Of a DNA stretch of 64,000 bases, positions 45,879 through 58,700 are shown one piece after another. This DNA comes from Neonectria sp. B-13. Its lineage: Eukaryota > Ascomycota > Sordariomycetes > Hypocreales > Nectriaceae. The position numbers and the translations under genes were made by a program. The notes beneath the pieces were generated by a model, which did not search any database, had not been told where the DNA came from, and saw nothing but the letters and a program-made list of their open reading frames with translations. The stretch lies in NCBI GenBank assembly GCA_002682825.1, contig NOKP01000002.1, positions 2,444,436-2,508,435 on the forward strand. Reading direction: 5' to 3'. Numbering within the stretch: the stretch's first letter is position 1; the number at the start of each line of letters is the position of its first letter.

Positions 45879-48800
45879 CGCGGCGCTGGAGATTACTGTC
45901 AGAGACCATGATTCCACGAAAGTGTAAGAACAATTATGTGCTTGTGATGAAATTTGGTCCCTCTTGATGGTGCCAATCGAAGAAGTGAATCGCTGTCATG
46001 AGAAAGCCGTATCCTCTTCCCTCATCACGACAAGCCCCATGCGCGTTGGGTTTTGCCAGGAATTTTTTAAGGCATGATTCACAGCCATTCGAGTCGATTG
46101 ATGTTGTCGAGATTTGCTTACAGTTGGATTGTCCCGACGATTCTGCCGTGTATGATACGGCAGCTCACTTTGACCTCCACGAAACGACTTGTTGCTCAAT
46201 GCTCGTCTTATGGAGTTGGCTCGAATCGGTTCGCGGTCGAGGGAGGTCTCAATCGAAACTTATTAGGCGGTGATATTGCTTTGAGAAGACGCCGGCAATG
46301 CCCATCGCACAGTGAATGGTGCCGGACTATGATGAATCGCGACTCGGTCCAGATGTTTGTCGTCTGAGCAGGCAGCGTGAAGCAGTAAGGGTTGAGATTG
46401 TCGGCCAATGAGGGCGCTGACTTGGCTGGGCCGTGCGTTCGCGATTGGGAAGGTACTCCGGTCCCAGAGATTGTCCGCCTCCGTTTCTCGTCACTTTCTT
46501 CCCACGTCGCCTACCCTACACTATGATACTTGACTGGATTTGGAAGGGATGGCATGAATTGGTGCAGACGGTCGAGGATAGTGGCGAAGAGATGAGCTGT
46601 AAGTCGCGGCTACAACTGAGAGTACTCAACAGATGGCGCGCCATTCGTAACACCAATGTTGGGGCAGTCATAAGACGGTGGACAGACTGCGAATTATTGC
46701 GGTATCATCCAGACCAATGCTGCCCTTTCAGCCTCCATACTTCTTTTCAGATACCCGGGCATGTAGAAAGATGAAAAAAGAGACTTGTTTACCATTCGTA
46801 TGCCATGGGAGAACATAAATTTTTTGAAAGGCACCAATCGACCCCAAACCCGCGACAGTGAGAACAAGTCGTCGTCCCATAACTCCCATAAGAACGCCAG
46901 GTCTATTCAGTAAATATGTAGTTGATCTCATGCCTCTAACATGATAGAGCCACGCCAAAAGAGATAGAGATAGATAAAGTGAGAAGAGGTGGAACACGAG
47001 AATACTGTGTTAACGTTGGGTTCACACAGAAACTTACGTTAAACGAATACTTGACGGATGGGCTGTTGACTACTATTATTTAGCTAGGATAGCAACAAGT
47101 CTGAAGTTTGAATGCTTTAATCGAATACCCGTGATTAACCATATAGACTGACTGTTTAGTTCCTCGTCTTTCGCTAGCATAACCGCCAAGGTATCCCGTA
47201 CCCAGGGATGAGCCCCCGGAAACGATTCAGGTTTTATCCTTCCTTGGATACTATATGGAACATTCGGCATGTAATAAACAACTTTCCTGATATGTAGCCT
47301 GAATACACCGTGACTTGCATTTACATGTCCCCAGTCTGCTTCGGTACTCTCTGCCTTACATTGCGACGTTCTTGGAAGAAACATGTTTTAGGGGCAGACA
47401 TATTCGAGCTCGTTGTGGAAACTGAGATATTCCATTTTGTAACACTCATAGTGCCCTCCAGATATATTCTCCCATCTCCAAACATGCTTCTCTCGAGTTA
47501 TTCTATCAGAAGGGCGGCTTTTGCTGAATTACCATGCGAGAGTCAGAACAATCGGCTAGGTAAAGGAAGTATCATTGCACAGTTCGTACCTCACGTATTT
47601 CTGATAGGCGAGCTAGCATGGTCATCAAAACAATGGGCGGGCTCAGAATTGAAGAGACGTATATTCGTTTCCTCTCTCTTCATCACAATACCCGGGATAA
47701 TATATCTTAAGGGTATCTAAATAAAGACTGCAAAATAGAACGAGCCGTGCAATTTTTGCTGTGCTCTCGAGGGTCAAAGGTCCACACAAGAATAGCGTAC
47801 GCTTGACAATAACACGACAGATTGTACCCAGCTCTAGCTAACAAGGTCATCGCTTTCACCAGGCAAACGACAAGCGCAACGACAAGCAACGAGGAACACC
47901 TCGATTCAGAACCGAACAGTGCCGGCAATTCGACCTCTCGGAAGCTCTGACCACGGCGAATTTGGTTCACGGAGTGGATGTGCATAATGTGCTTTGTCTT
48001 TCCAACCATGGAACCGACTCGGCGCTGCGGACCGTCTGCGACTTAGCCGACATCACTTCTCATGCTTAGGCAGTCGTCCCATTCCTAAGCATCATGTAGC
48101 CAATCCCAGGAACAAAGGAAATCAGAGACGACTTATCTCCCGCATGCTATTGAAACTAGGCGTCTCCGTTGGGAGACATACAGGGCTTGGCCGAGGCGCG
48201 TGCATATGCGCAGCCCAACCTGCTGCATATGCTTAAGCATTGTGTCGGTGAGACCTACATGGTCGTCTGGTTATCTTGCATATTAGCCCTCGACCCGGAT
48301 CTCTCTTACACTAATAGAAACAAGCAACATGATACAGAAAAGCAGGCAATAAGACGCACTGGCAAGGCATAATCTCATTTCTGACAACAGACACTGCTAG
48401 ACTAGCTACGTGGCCCTCATTCCGAGACCAAATGCACGCCATGACACATCCACTTTCGCCTGTCCCGAGCATTTCTGCGCAAAGGGCTCGAGTTGCGAAG
48501 GCCGGTTGTTAGTTGCACACCGACTCCCTCTCTCTCTGTGTCTACGTCACATTCCCTCAGCGTGGCGAGTGCGAATCTTCTCACTTGTTCCCAGGACCCT
48601 CCCTGCCCGGATGTGGCCCGTCGTAAACTCCCCAGCCACACAGGTTGACGTGTAGTGTTTCGGGAGTCGTTTGCGAGTCGGGCCGCCAAAGAACCGCGGA
48701 GTATGCGTATTCGCAGGCCTCATGGGTATATGCCCGATCGTCAGAGGTCTAAAGAGAGATTGCATCGCACCGTAATATACCGTGTTACTGTTGACTCATG

Positions 48801-51800
48801 CTATGGAGGCCGTGTCCCCGCAGTTTCATTTTTAAGGCGACATATAGGGCATGGATGACTGGGCGGAAACACGTCCACGATGGTCAACGGGCCGTGGTTT
48901 TTCGCCTTGGGGTCTGCAAACCAATGGTTACTTGAAACGTGGACCGGGAACTCGATGATGAAACAAAGGGATCAGCAACGGCTATCTCCGGCAACGGCAT
49001 CTCAACATGCGACTGGGACCAAACATCTACAGTACGACGTACGGAGTACTGGGTGCGAGGACTCCCCGTTGTCGACGGCAGGCCGTTACAAACGTGGACA
49101 GCCGGGAAAATCGACGAGGGAATGGATGGCCTCACAACCTCAGAATGTACATATCTCGCGGGGAGTACCGTAAGGTGCTAAGGGCACTCCCCCAGCTGTC
49201 TCCCGGCCGCAGCGGACGTGCAGCATTGGCGGACGGCGACTGCTCCAGGTTTTCGAACCCCGCGGTATCGATACAAGTACGTAGTAGCACTTGGCAGAGG
49301 CGCAGACGTAAGAATAGAGCACGAACGGGCTGGCTGGTTGTAGATGTATTGTACTATCCCGTGTCCATCAGGCGTTTGGTCTGCCCACCTCAATCCCAAC
49401 CTCTATGCTTGCTCCCCTTCCCCCGGTCCCCGGGTTTGCCCCAACAAAGGCGCACACGCCAGACGTCGAGTGCCGAAGGCCGTGATCCGAGGATGCACGC
49501 ACGAACCCGTCATCGAACGATTTCATCCAGCTTCCAAGCCTGGGAGGTGCGCCGTTTCGGTGGCTATTCCCGTGGTCGCAACAGAATGAAACCCCAGACG
49601 GCCGTTCGGAGAAAAAGCAAGGAAAATAAGGGGGGGGGAGGGATACATCCCGCAGCGCCGCAGCGCCGCAGCAAGCAACAGCTTGGCCGGCGTCGACGTA
49701 GCAGGATCGTCGCTCATCTGCCGCGCATATGCCGATGAGGCATCCGAGAGAGGACGCACCCAAGGAACCAACCGCCGTGATTGGGGGGGATGAGGCCGCG
49801 ATCAGGCCAGAAGGAGGCCAGGGCGCGTGCTCCAACAGTCCACCACCTTACCTTGTCAACTCTGCCTTCCCTTCCCTTGCCGATACCTTGATACCTTGAT
49901 ACCTCGCTTGTGCTGCTTCAGGCCTGGATGTGCGTGCTGTAACCCTTCGCTCCTCCACGGGCTTGTCTCTGCTGTCGCGCGACACCCTCGTCTCTTCTCG
50001 TCTCGTCTCGTCTCGTCTCCGCCCCCAGATGGCCTTGGCCTCGTCTCCGCCCGCACCCGCATTCCCCATCGATGCTCCGATGAGCAGGAGGGCATTGCGG
50101 TACTCCGTCCTCCGTACATGTCGTCTCTCCCCTCCCCCATAAGTCCAGGGTAGCGCTGTCTGTCGGGGCCGGCCTCCGCCCGTTGAGCGTGGAGGTGCCC
50201 ATCGGCCCATTGTCCATGGGGAATCGCCTGAGCGTCCTGCAGATAGATGCACCGCACTCGGGGCTCACGTACGATGCCACTGACGGGCCACGGGCAATGC
50301 GGTCTCACAAATTCTATTCTGCTCCGAGGGGAGGTTGGAGTTACAGTTTGCGCCCAGCGGCTGCCGTGAAGGGGGAAATTGACGGCGGAGAGGCATTGGC
50401 CGCGCCTAATAGCTCTGAATGACGAGGCCTTCACATTGCCCTAAGGCAATTGCAGTGCAGATCCGAATAGGGACGATCAACAAAGCCAATTGATTGATCT
50501 TCACCCGCCGATTCGCGGCCGCCTCGCTAGCATCACCTGCGATCGCGACATTCCCGCCTTACCGCCCGTGTTGTTGCACAGGGCTTGTCGCACAGGGCTT
50601 GTCGCACAGAAGAAGCTGCACCACAGAGCATCGTCCCAGCTCGGTGCAACCACATTGAGCGGAGCAGCCAACCTTCACCAAAGCCAGCATTAGCCCACAC
50701 AGTCCAATGCAGCCAGGCGGGCACACGCGCTAGTGGCTCCCTGGTCCAGCTGCGTGTCCCAGATCGTGAGATCTGGCGCCTGGAGCGTGCCGTCAAAAAG
50801 CACCAACTATGGGTACACTACTGGTTTTGGATGGTGTTGAGGAGACTGGGGTAAGAGAAGGACCAAAGAAAAAAGAAGAAAAAAAAGCCACGCCGGCGGT
50901 GTGCATTCATTGCCGCAGCCCAACAACGGCCCAGCAGGAAAATTCTTTCGCAACTCCTCAACTACATCCAATGGCCGGAGGTGCTCAAGGGAGACAGACG
51001 GACACGATGATTGTCGGTCTGGACGGCTTCTCCTCGATTTCTCAGTTCATTGGCCTCGGCTCGTTCGTGTCCATGTCTCGGACTAAGTGCGTATATCACC
51101 ATCACGGCACGGCACATGCGAAATAGGGCCCCTTGCCCCCCACACTTGGTGCTGCAAGGAGCGAGACATGTGCGAAGCAGGTTTCCCTCGTCGTCGGATT
51201 GTTGCCGAGTGATTTTTCTCCACAGCGGACGACGACGTTTCGGGCATCATCCAGACATTGCCGCAGGAGGCTTGCATTCGATGGGCTTGCATTCGATGAT
51301 GAGTGCCCGAGTAAGTGAGTGAGTGAGTGGGTGAGCAAACAAGTTGCAAAGCACGCACCAACCGTGCAAGCCTCTCGGAGCCTTTCTCCGCAGGAGCGAA
51401 TCTCCCGTCGCGGACTGACGACAATCATCCTATTCTTGGCAATTATCCCACGCGCAAACCCACGCTTTTGTGCCCTTGCACCCTGCAGACTGCTCGTCAT
51501 GGCCCTCTAGTGCTGCAAGCTTCCACAACTCTCTTCCATCTTCCAGCTCCCCTCCCTTTCCTCCTCTCCTCCCTGCGCCTTTCTTTTCTGGCCGAAGCAC
51601 TTCCCAGTGGTTTCCAAGCCTAGGCCCTCTGTCAAATCGCCACCCCTCTCCTGTCAGTGACGCATTACAGGGCTGAGCATCATCAATATTCAAGGCCTTC
51701 AAGGGGTGGTGTGTCTCTAGGAAACCCTGGAGAAAGCTCTCGCCCAAAGGATGCCCTCCACGTTCGCCCTCCCAGGTATCTTTTCCCCACACCGACTAGA

Positions 51801-52345
51801 AGACCGGCCCGGTGGAGCTCCTCGTCATGCTAGCCGTTTTCCGCCTCACTTATGGTGGAGTCTCTTAGCTAAGTCATACCAATGATGCCATTTAGAAAAA
51901 TTCTTATCCTTCCAGAAGCATGCCATTGTTCTGGGGGGTCCGGCTAAATCTGACCAAGCCCCTCCCCACGGCCTCCGCGGCGCCTCCTGGCCTCCAGCGT
52001 CTCCACGGTCTGCCACTACCAGACTTCGGCCGGACTTGGCCGATGCCCACAAGTCCACTGTCCAGACAAGCCGACATTTGACCGTTACCAACGGTCGCCT
52101 CCCCACTGCCCAGCTTTTTCCTTATGCCGGAGCCGACGCCTAGCAATAATAAGGGGGCTCAAATCAATGCGCTCTGCCGCCAGGCCGGCCACACTCCTCC
52201 GCTTCCTGGAGTTTGCTCGGCGACCCGTTTCGACTCGTGGAGCTCGGTGTACCTTCTCGGCGCTTCACCGGCGCCGAGATGGGAAGTTCTTGCTCCAGGG
52301 TCTTCATCCATCAAGAGCACTCCCGAGCGGCTCCGTCACACTCTA
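45879..52345. other. Gene-free interval, partly A+T-rich
   Basis: 6.5 kb with no supportable gene. About 46400-48000 is more A+T-rich than the rest and carries short ORFs on both strands (for example 47310-47720 plus, 47076-47384 minus) that I could not join. From 49.6 kb on there are many 7-15-bp tandem duplications: GATACCTT x3 near 49882, TCTCG repeats near 49996, GCACAGGGCTTGTC x2 near 50577, GGCTTGCATTCGAT x2 near 51269. The 243-codon frame 49007-49738 is Arg/Ser-rich without a domain and is not called. Confidence 0.5.
50577..50604. repeat. Direct tandem duplication GCACAGGGCTTGTC x2
   Basis: Two perfect adjacent 14-bp copies followed by GCACAGA, the start of a third. Confidence 0.9.
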
Positions 52346-53835
52346 TTAGTCGCTGTCGTAGAGTACCGAGCCCTCATCTTCGCCGTCGCCGGAGTCGTCA
52401 TCACTGTATTCCTCTTCGCTTCGCCCGACGTCCTGGCCCAGGAGAATATCCTCACTGCCTTGCCACTGTGGTGGCGGGGCTGGCATTGCTGCGTCGTCCC
52501 CGTCCCCCCATCCGTAATTCTCGTCGTCTTCACTGTCAGGCACTTCGAGCCCTGTCTGCCCCAGTTTGCGTTTCTGGCCTGTCATCTCAATTGACTGAGT
52601 CGCGTCGTAGGGCACCTTGGCCACGCCGTCCTGGTGTGATGTGAGCGACCCCCCGCAGCGTTCATAGTTCATGCCGACATACCAGTTCCACTTTGAATGC
52701 GACAATACTTTCCACGGCTTCATCTGTCGCCTTGCCATCGAGTTTTTGTAAACCTGCCAGAAAAACGCTGACAGGCTTGTTCCCTCGCCAGATCCAATCT
52801 CGGAACAGCATTAATCGAGATGACACGCCTTGATCCCAGACTGTTGCATTCACTGCGGGAATCAGGGTTGCGCCCCTCTCTGAATGCATTTTTGTTGCGC
52901 ACTGCGACAGCATCACAACCGCGCAATTTCTGGTTGCCGCTAGTTTCTGAAGAGCATTCATGATTGACTGAAGCGCCTGCACCCGCTTGGCGGAGGAGTT
53001 TGGTCCTAGACAGGTGTCAATAAGTGGCTCATAACAACTCGACTGTATGCATACCCTTGCCGGGCTTGGAAGCAGCTTTGGCATCATTGCTTTTGGGTAA
53101 TGCCGAGTTTATCAGCGCCGATAAGGAGCTAATGACCAATAGCGAGCAGTTGGTTGGTATCGATTTGGGTGTTGGGCGCGAGACGAGAGCGATGAAGTGA
53201 GGAAGGGTGAGACAGGAGTAATGAAAGAACCGGCTCGAGGCACTTTCCTGTTCACTCTCAGGAGCCTCGCAGCCACGAGTCTTCTCTGTAGCGTCAACTA
53301 CCGTCCTGATCCGATGACTACGTACTGTCTGGAAGCAGTCTATGCGATAATCGTTAGATCAGATACTGATGGGAAGCTGAGGGGCACGTCTTGAGCAACA
53401 CACCTACCCAGACCACAGCGTCACCATCGCACAATGCATTCGCAGTGAGTTGTAGGCTTTCCGCAAGAGTCAGTTCAGAGTCCGCCCACATCAAAGAACC
53501 CGGATTCTTACCCCAAGGCCGTTCTGCCTGTTCCTGGGGGGCCCCAAATCTCAGTTACTTGGCCGCGTTTTACACCACCGTGTCGAGCAGAGCTTTGGCT
53601 ATCGATTGATGCCGCACCCAGAAGTGCTTGATCCAGATCATCCAAGCCTGTAGAGATGAGACTAGACCTGTCGTCTCGAAGCTCGTCTAAAGCCTGGGAC
53701 GCCGAGATGGTTGGCAATCGGTCTATGCCACGGGGTTAGCTTGGGCTCCGGGTCGTGGGATGCATCGTGAGACCGACGGGTACCAGGTGTGTCAAAGCTA
53801 GCTCTGTCATGACCGTGAATCGCATGATAATCCAT
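52346..53835 (-). CDS. RAD51 paralogue, Rad55-like, with altered Walker motifs
   Basis: RecA-fold recombination mediator, most like fungal Rad55/Rhp55. Exons are 53835-53784, 53722-53512, 53456-53404, 53339-53055, 53005-52683 and 52630-52346, giving 402 aa. Residues 35-90 hold STGLDDLDQALLG, HGGVKRGQVTEIW and the Walker A loop GPPGTGRT, where the usual Lys is Arg84. ALCDGDAVVWVDCFQT follows. The Walker B region reads SLLVISSLSALI (about 171-182) with no Asp. The core continues through KLAATRNCAVVMLSQCATKM, ATVWDQGVSSRLMLFRDW and VFLAGLQKLDGKA. The last 95 residues are acidic and disordered (VPDSEDDENYGWGDGDD). The five introns are 49-64 nt; the second ends in AAG. The first exon was chosen because it gives MDYHAIHGHDRASFDTPDRLPTISAS in frame. 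The exact subfamily (Rad55 or another paralogue) is inferred. Confidence 0.85.
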
Positions 53836-55748
53836 CCTCCACAGTCATGATATTGGCGTGGAGTCCTCCAGGCCAGTGTCAGTCAACGAAGCTGTCGTGA
53901 GTGGTCCACACACGCTCTAGCTGGCTCGCACGTGCTTGGGGAAGGGACGCGAGATCACGTGATACACCAGTTTCCTTCCTGGTGGCTGCGGCGCCAGTTT
54001 AGGAAGTTCTCGCCGCCGGCCTTTCTCCTCCAACCGGCGTTAAAATAGCAGACTCGATTGCGACACCAAAACCCCGATTTCCATGGAACATTCGATTAGA
54101 CGGAGCATCAGCCCACCGAAACTCACCTGAGCCAGCTACTCCGCGTGTCCCGGTGTCCCGGTGTCCATTGTATCCTCCACCCATCCCCCCCTGTGAAATA
54201 CGGCATCCCTCCCCTGCTGTGCCTGTTTCGAGCCATGAATCTCGATAAGGCGGTCCACTCCACTACCCCAGCATGGGGGCATGGGCAGTTTAGCCGCCGT
54301 GGTAAACCGCTCCAGTTGAAGTCAGGGGAATCATCACCAGATGTCCTCCTGCTTGTTAGGGTTTCGAGTTCTCAAAGACAAAAACACAAAGAGGAACAAG
54401 CCCCGGTCTGTCTCCGCTGTAAAATGGCTACTCGCTCTGTGCGAGGCTTCGCAGACAACAACGGGAGAAATCAGAGACAGGAGGAAACTGAGTGATTCAT
54501 GATGTTTCATAACAGCCTCGGTTGTCAGACCGGCACTTGTAGAACATAGTTATTTCGGTACCTATTACTACTGACCCCGGCAATATTGGCAACACAACCG
54601 GCTGCTGAGGCGAACATGTGGCATCTGGGAGCGCCGGGTTAAACCTCATGTTCCGAACCATCAGTACGAAGTACTTGGTTGCTTGGTCAGTCAAGGGGGT
54701 ATCGTGTTACACGTGCTTTTGCGGAGTCGTGGAGACCAAGAATCACGGAGGACTAGGTTCGAGGTCATCTCCCGTAGTCGTTCTGAGACTGTCCGTCACC
54801 AGTGCATGACGGAACCCACTGATACTGACTCTGGTTAATGACTGAATTGCGCTTCATTGCACACGCCCCTTGAGACGGGAAGAAGGGATGAGTCTGTGGG
54901 GAAGATAAGCCTACCCCGTTCCCCATTACCCCGAACCCCGGTAGAAGACGGAAGAGATTTCGAGTCACAGGATTGCCAGTCTGGGGTCGTGATAGGGGCC
55001 AGTCTGCCCCAGCCAAGCAGAGATAAGGAACATGAGCATGACCTTGGGGCCGAGACGATAATTACCCCGTAGAAGGGAAAACAGGGCCGGTCGGCAGACG
55101 GACTTGGTCTTCCAGGTTCCAAGACTTTCGACAGCCGAGCCGACGGGACCTTGTTTATGCTTGAGTTACACCATGGGCGAGCTTGTGCCTCGCATGAGTT
55201 ACCCCTTGGACTTGGGATTCGTCATAAGTCGCATAAGTCGCACATGACGCGGCCGGCGTTCGCCCTTTGCCCAGATCACGGCACGGGCCAAAGCTACCGC
55301 CGCCATCGGACTTGGCCCGAGGAGCAGTGGGCGCAGGGATTCTTGGGCTTGGTTGACTTCTTCTTTCCATGTCAGCTCCCTGCCTTCAGCCTTCCCCAGC
55401 TATTGCCCCACATCGAGAGTAATGCAGATCAACGCGGTATGTATCAACGCGGCTCCCCCCCTAGCGCCACCATTTTGCGAGCTGGACGATGGATCAATGC
55501 GGCGGATTTTTTCAATGTTCGATAGTCGATACACATGCCAAGGGGCCCTGTGGCTCCATCCAGTGGAGGCTGGTGATGGATGATGAGGCTTATTAAGAGT
55601 GAGGTCGTGCAGGCAGTCCCTAAAGCCCTCACCCGGCTAGATGCGGCGGCTGCAAGGTACCGAACGAATACGACGACAGTCCATGACGAGATGGGGCGGC
55701 GCTGTGAGCTTGATTGCTTGGCTGTGGGCTGTGGGTGGATGACAGGAC

Positions 55749-55772
55749 CCTGGGACCTGGGACCTGGGACCT
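55749..55772. repeat. (CTGGGAC)3 tandem repeat
   Basis: Three 7-bp copies plus a partial copy are read directly. Confidence 0.85.
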
Positions 55773-58700
55773 GGATCCCCAGGAGGCTCTGAGTCCAGGA
55801 GACCCAGGAGTTCCTACCAGGACCAAGCTCGTCCTCGGTGAGGGCACCGGGCCGGTCTGGTCAAAGGTCTCAGGAGGTATCTCCTACCTGTTTGGAGCGA
55901 GGCCGGCGGTCCTTGCACAGGCCTGACAGAGGCCTGGGAGCTGAGGGCAGGACAACGTGATTCGGGACGACAAGTCATCTCACCTGAGGCTCGGCCTCCA
56001 CACCGACAGCGACATGCCATGAGCTGCCTGCGGGGAGCGAGACTGTGCGGAGACTGTGCAGAGACTGTGCAGCTTTGGTGTCTGTCTTCAGTTACCGCAC
56101 GGCTCGGCCAATATCGGGATCGCCAGCGGGAAAACTGGGGAAAGAGCTAGAGATTTTTTTCTCAGCAACAGTGGCACCGCAGTGACCGCACACACAGCCA
56201 TCTGTGGCAATCAGCCTCCGCCGCAGCGTTTGACCCCCACAGCATGCTCCTCAGTCTTCATGCGCGACGCTACGCCGCACACACCACTGCTGGCTCCTTG
56301 GCTCTGTAGCAGGCCCGCAGGTCCATCAATCTCTTCAGGCTCGTCTCGCGCGGAGATGCGCCGACGGCCTGGCTTGATGATGCGCCTGCGGAGAGCCGCA
56401 ATGGCGATGGGATCCGCCCGCCCCTTTCAGACATCAATTCTGTCCCAGCGGCCGAGGTGGTCGACCATTGATTGAGCCGCACGCCGCCTGCAAGGGGGAT
56501 CGGTGCTCGTTGCTGCATTGTGCATGAGAAAAAGCTGGAGCCCCGCGAAAGCTTGTCGAAGATCTAGACCCTGCGATCTGCGGCGAGGGACGTCCGCAAG
56601 CCACAAAACGCTGCGCTCAATAGAAAGAGCCGACCAGCAAGGAATAGCAGTGTAGTGTAAAAGCACGTACATGTTTCCGACGGGTTGGCGCGTTGCTCGC
56701 CGCTTCAAGGGAGCAGGTGCCATCATCGATTGTCGTTCTTCGTTCGTCGTTCGTCGTTCGTCGCCAGCCGCTGGCGTAATTTCGGGGTCTTCCACAAGGG
56801 AAGCCTCATTCACAGCGGAGCCGACGGCCCTCGGGAACTTAGTGCCGCCCTGATCAATGAGATGGCCGCAACCGCCCCCGGTTTCTGATACCACGTGGGG
56901 GGAGCTTGCGTTGGGGGCCTGGATGGCGAGCGATGAACTAACTCTTCGGTGACCGTCCATTCAGCGTTGAGCCGAGATGACTCGAACTCGGGCCTTTGCA
57001 TTGGGGCCTTGTACGACTCCTCCAGTGCTCCACTGACGGGTCAAAAACCAAGTGACGATAATTGACACATGAAAAACGCAATTCTTGCGCCCTGTCCAGA
57101 AATCCCCAAACCGGGTTCACCAGGGGACCAGGCTTGATACTTGACGGGGGTGTCCAGGTGCAAGCAACCCAGTCAGGAGCAACGTGGCCGCATTACAGGT
57201 GTCCGGGGTCGCCTGAGGAGCGCTTGGAGGAGGAATGTCACTAGCACAAAGTAGTCGCAAGGTGGTTTGGTATGATGCCCGGGTGTAAGGGAAAAATGCT
57301 CGGCAGTGCCCCGAGTATTGATGTCGTCCTTGGGAGGGGGCCTGAACAATCCCCCGTTTTCCGGAAGAGAGACCGAGTCTTGACCAGCTCCTCGGAATTA
57401 GTGCGGGCGCATTGGCCTTTGCTGGCCGAACATGGTTTCCAATTATTTTTATTTTTACCATGTACCCCCCATGCCATCAGCGCATTATTATTGAGGGCTG
57501 TCGCTGACAGTTTCCATTGAGGAGAAATGCATTGACAGGTGCCTGATACAAGAGGCTCTCTGGGATGAACAATCCGCGACAGTGCAGGGACAGGGACAGT
57601 TGCCCCCAGGACCGCCCCGACTTCATTAGTCCAATCGAATCTGTTTGCGACGCCATCATCGTCAAAAAGTTCAAGGCGCCAGTGGCAATATTTTGTTGAC
57701 GCCCGGAGTCTGGGGACGATGATCCGCTCAACTTGTCGGTCCGAGGACGCGGGGGAGCTGGAAACTGAGAACTTTGGCAGCCGCTCTCCCATGGATGATT
57801 GGCCTATTGTCGGCCGCATTCTAGGTTGACCAGTTCCTCCCGTCGGCGCATCCAAACCTGCGGACATCGCCGTTCCGAACCACCGATGGCAGGATAAGAT
57901 CTGAGATCATTTGCCCCGGAAATGCCTAATAGAGCTAGTGTACAGGGTTGCGACAGGCATCAGGTTTTGGGGCGCCATCGCACAAGGGGAAGCTGGAGAA
58001 GATGGAGAGCGAACAGAGCCTCTTAGCCGTGCCCCGGGCGCAGCTTCCTTATCTGCGAAGGCCGCTGGCCCTGAAGAGCAGGAGAACAGGGTTGGTGGGC
58101 TGGAAAAGGGAGGGTTTGGGCGGCTGCTAGGCAGGGGGAACCAAGCCCTGTGGCAGTGTGGCTTACCCATCCCTACCATCTCCCGGAGCCTCGAGATACG
58201 TACCTCAGGCGTGATATCAGCCAAAATGGCCCAAAATGGCTTATCACCCCCACGCTGGGGTTGTAAGGGTTCCCGCACCCCTGGCGGCAGTGAGGACAAT
58301 TGGCCCAGGCGAGACGCCTCGAAGCTGTCGATGATCTTTGGCAAAAAGGAAGTCTGGGGAAACTTCTCCCGCGGATCCGCCTGCCGTGCTCGGAGACGCT
58401 GGGGAAAGGGGGGCAGGTGAAGGAAAAGAGTTCAGCCGAATGAGCTTTTGATGCTCTCGTGATCTCGCAATGCGGAGCTGGAGAGATACAAAGGTAGATC
58501 CAGGCCGAGCTGGGTCCTAGAGAGGCTCCATCAGAGCCAGAGGCTACTGCTCAGTCGATCCAGTTTGGGCCGAGGATATCGTCTGGGGATGGGGCGGACA
58601 TCAGGAAGTTGGGGAGGCAAATCTCAAGGAACCGGGGTATCTCTTTCTTGGCATATTGGGGCGGTCCAGCCCCGGAAATACCAGCGCGAAACCTCCACAG

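Noticed and set aside
49007..49738. 243-codon Arg/Ser-rich frame
   Set aside because: Composition matches random GC-rich DNA, there is no recognisable domain, and it overlaps equally long frames on the other strand.
53299..53338. 40-nt intron (GTACGT...CTACAG) inside the Rad55-like exon 3
   Set aside because: Removing it puts the downstream exon in the wrong frame. Reading through gives DCFQTVRSHRIRTVVDA and keeps the conserved core.
54740..54775. Possible tRNA T-loop (GGTTCGAGGTC)
   Set aside because: Flanking bases do not form a T stem and no cloverleaf can be drawn.
56960..57030. Possible minus-strand tRNA (GAGTTCGAGTC T-loop-like motif)
   Set aside because: The five bases on either side of the loop do not pair as a T stem, and no D arm, anticodon arm or acceptor stem can be built.
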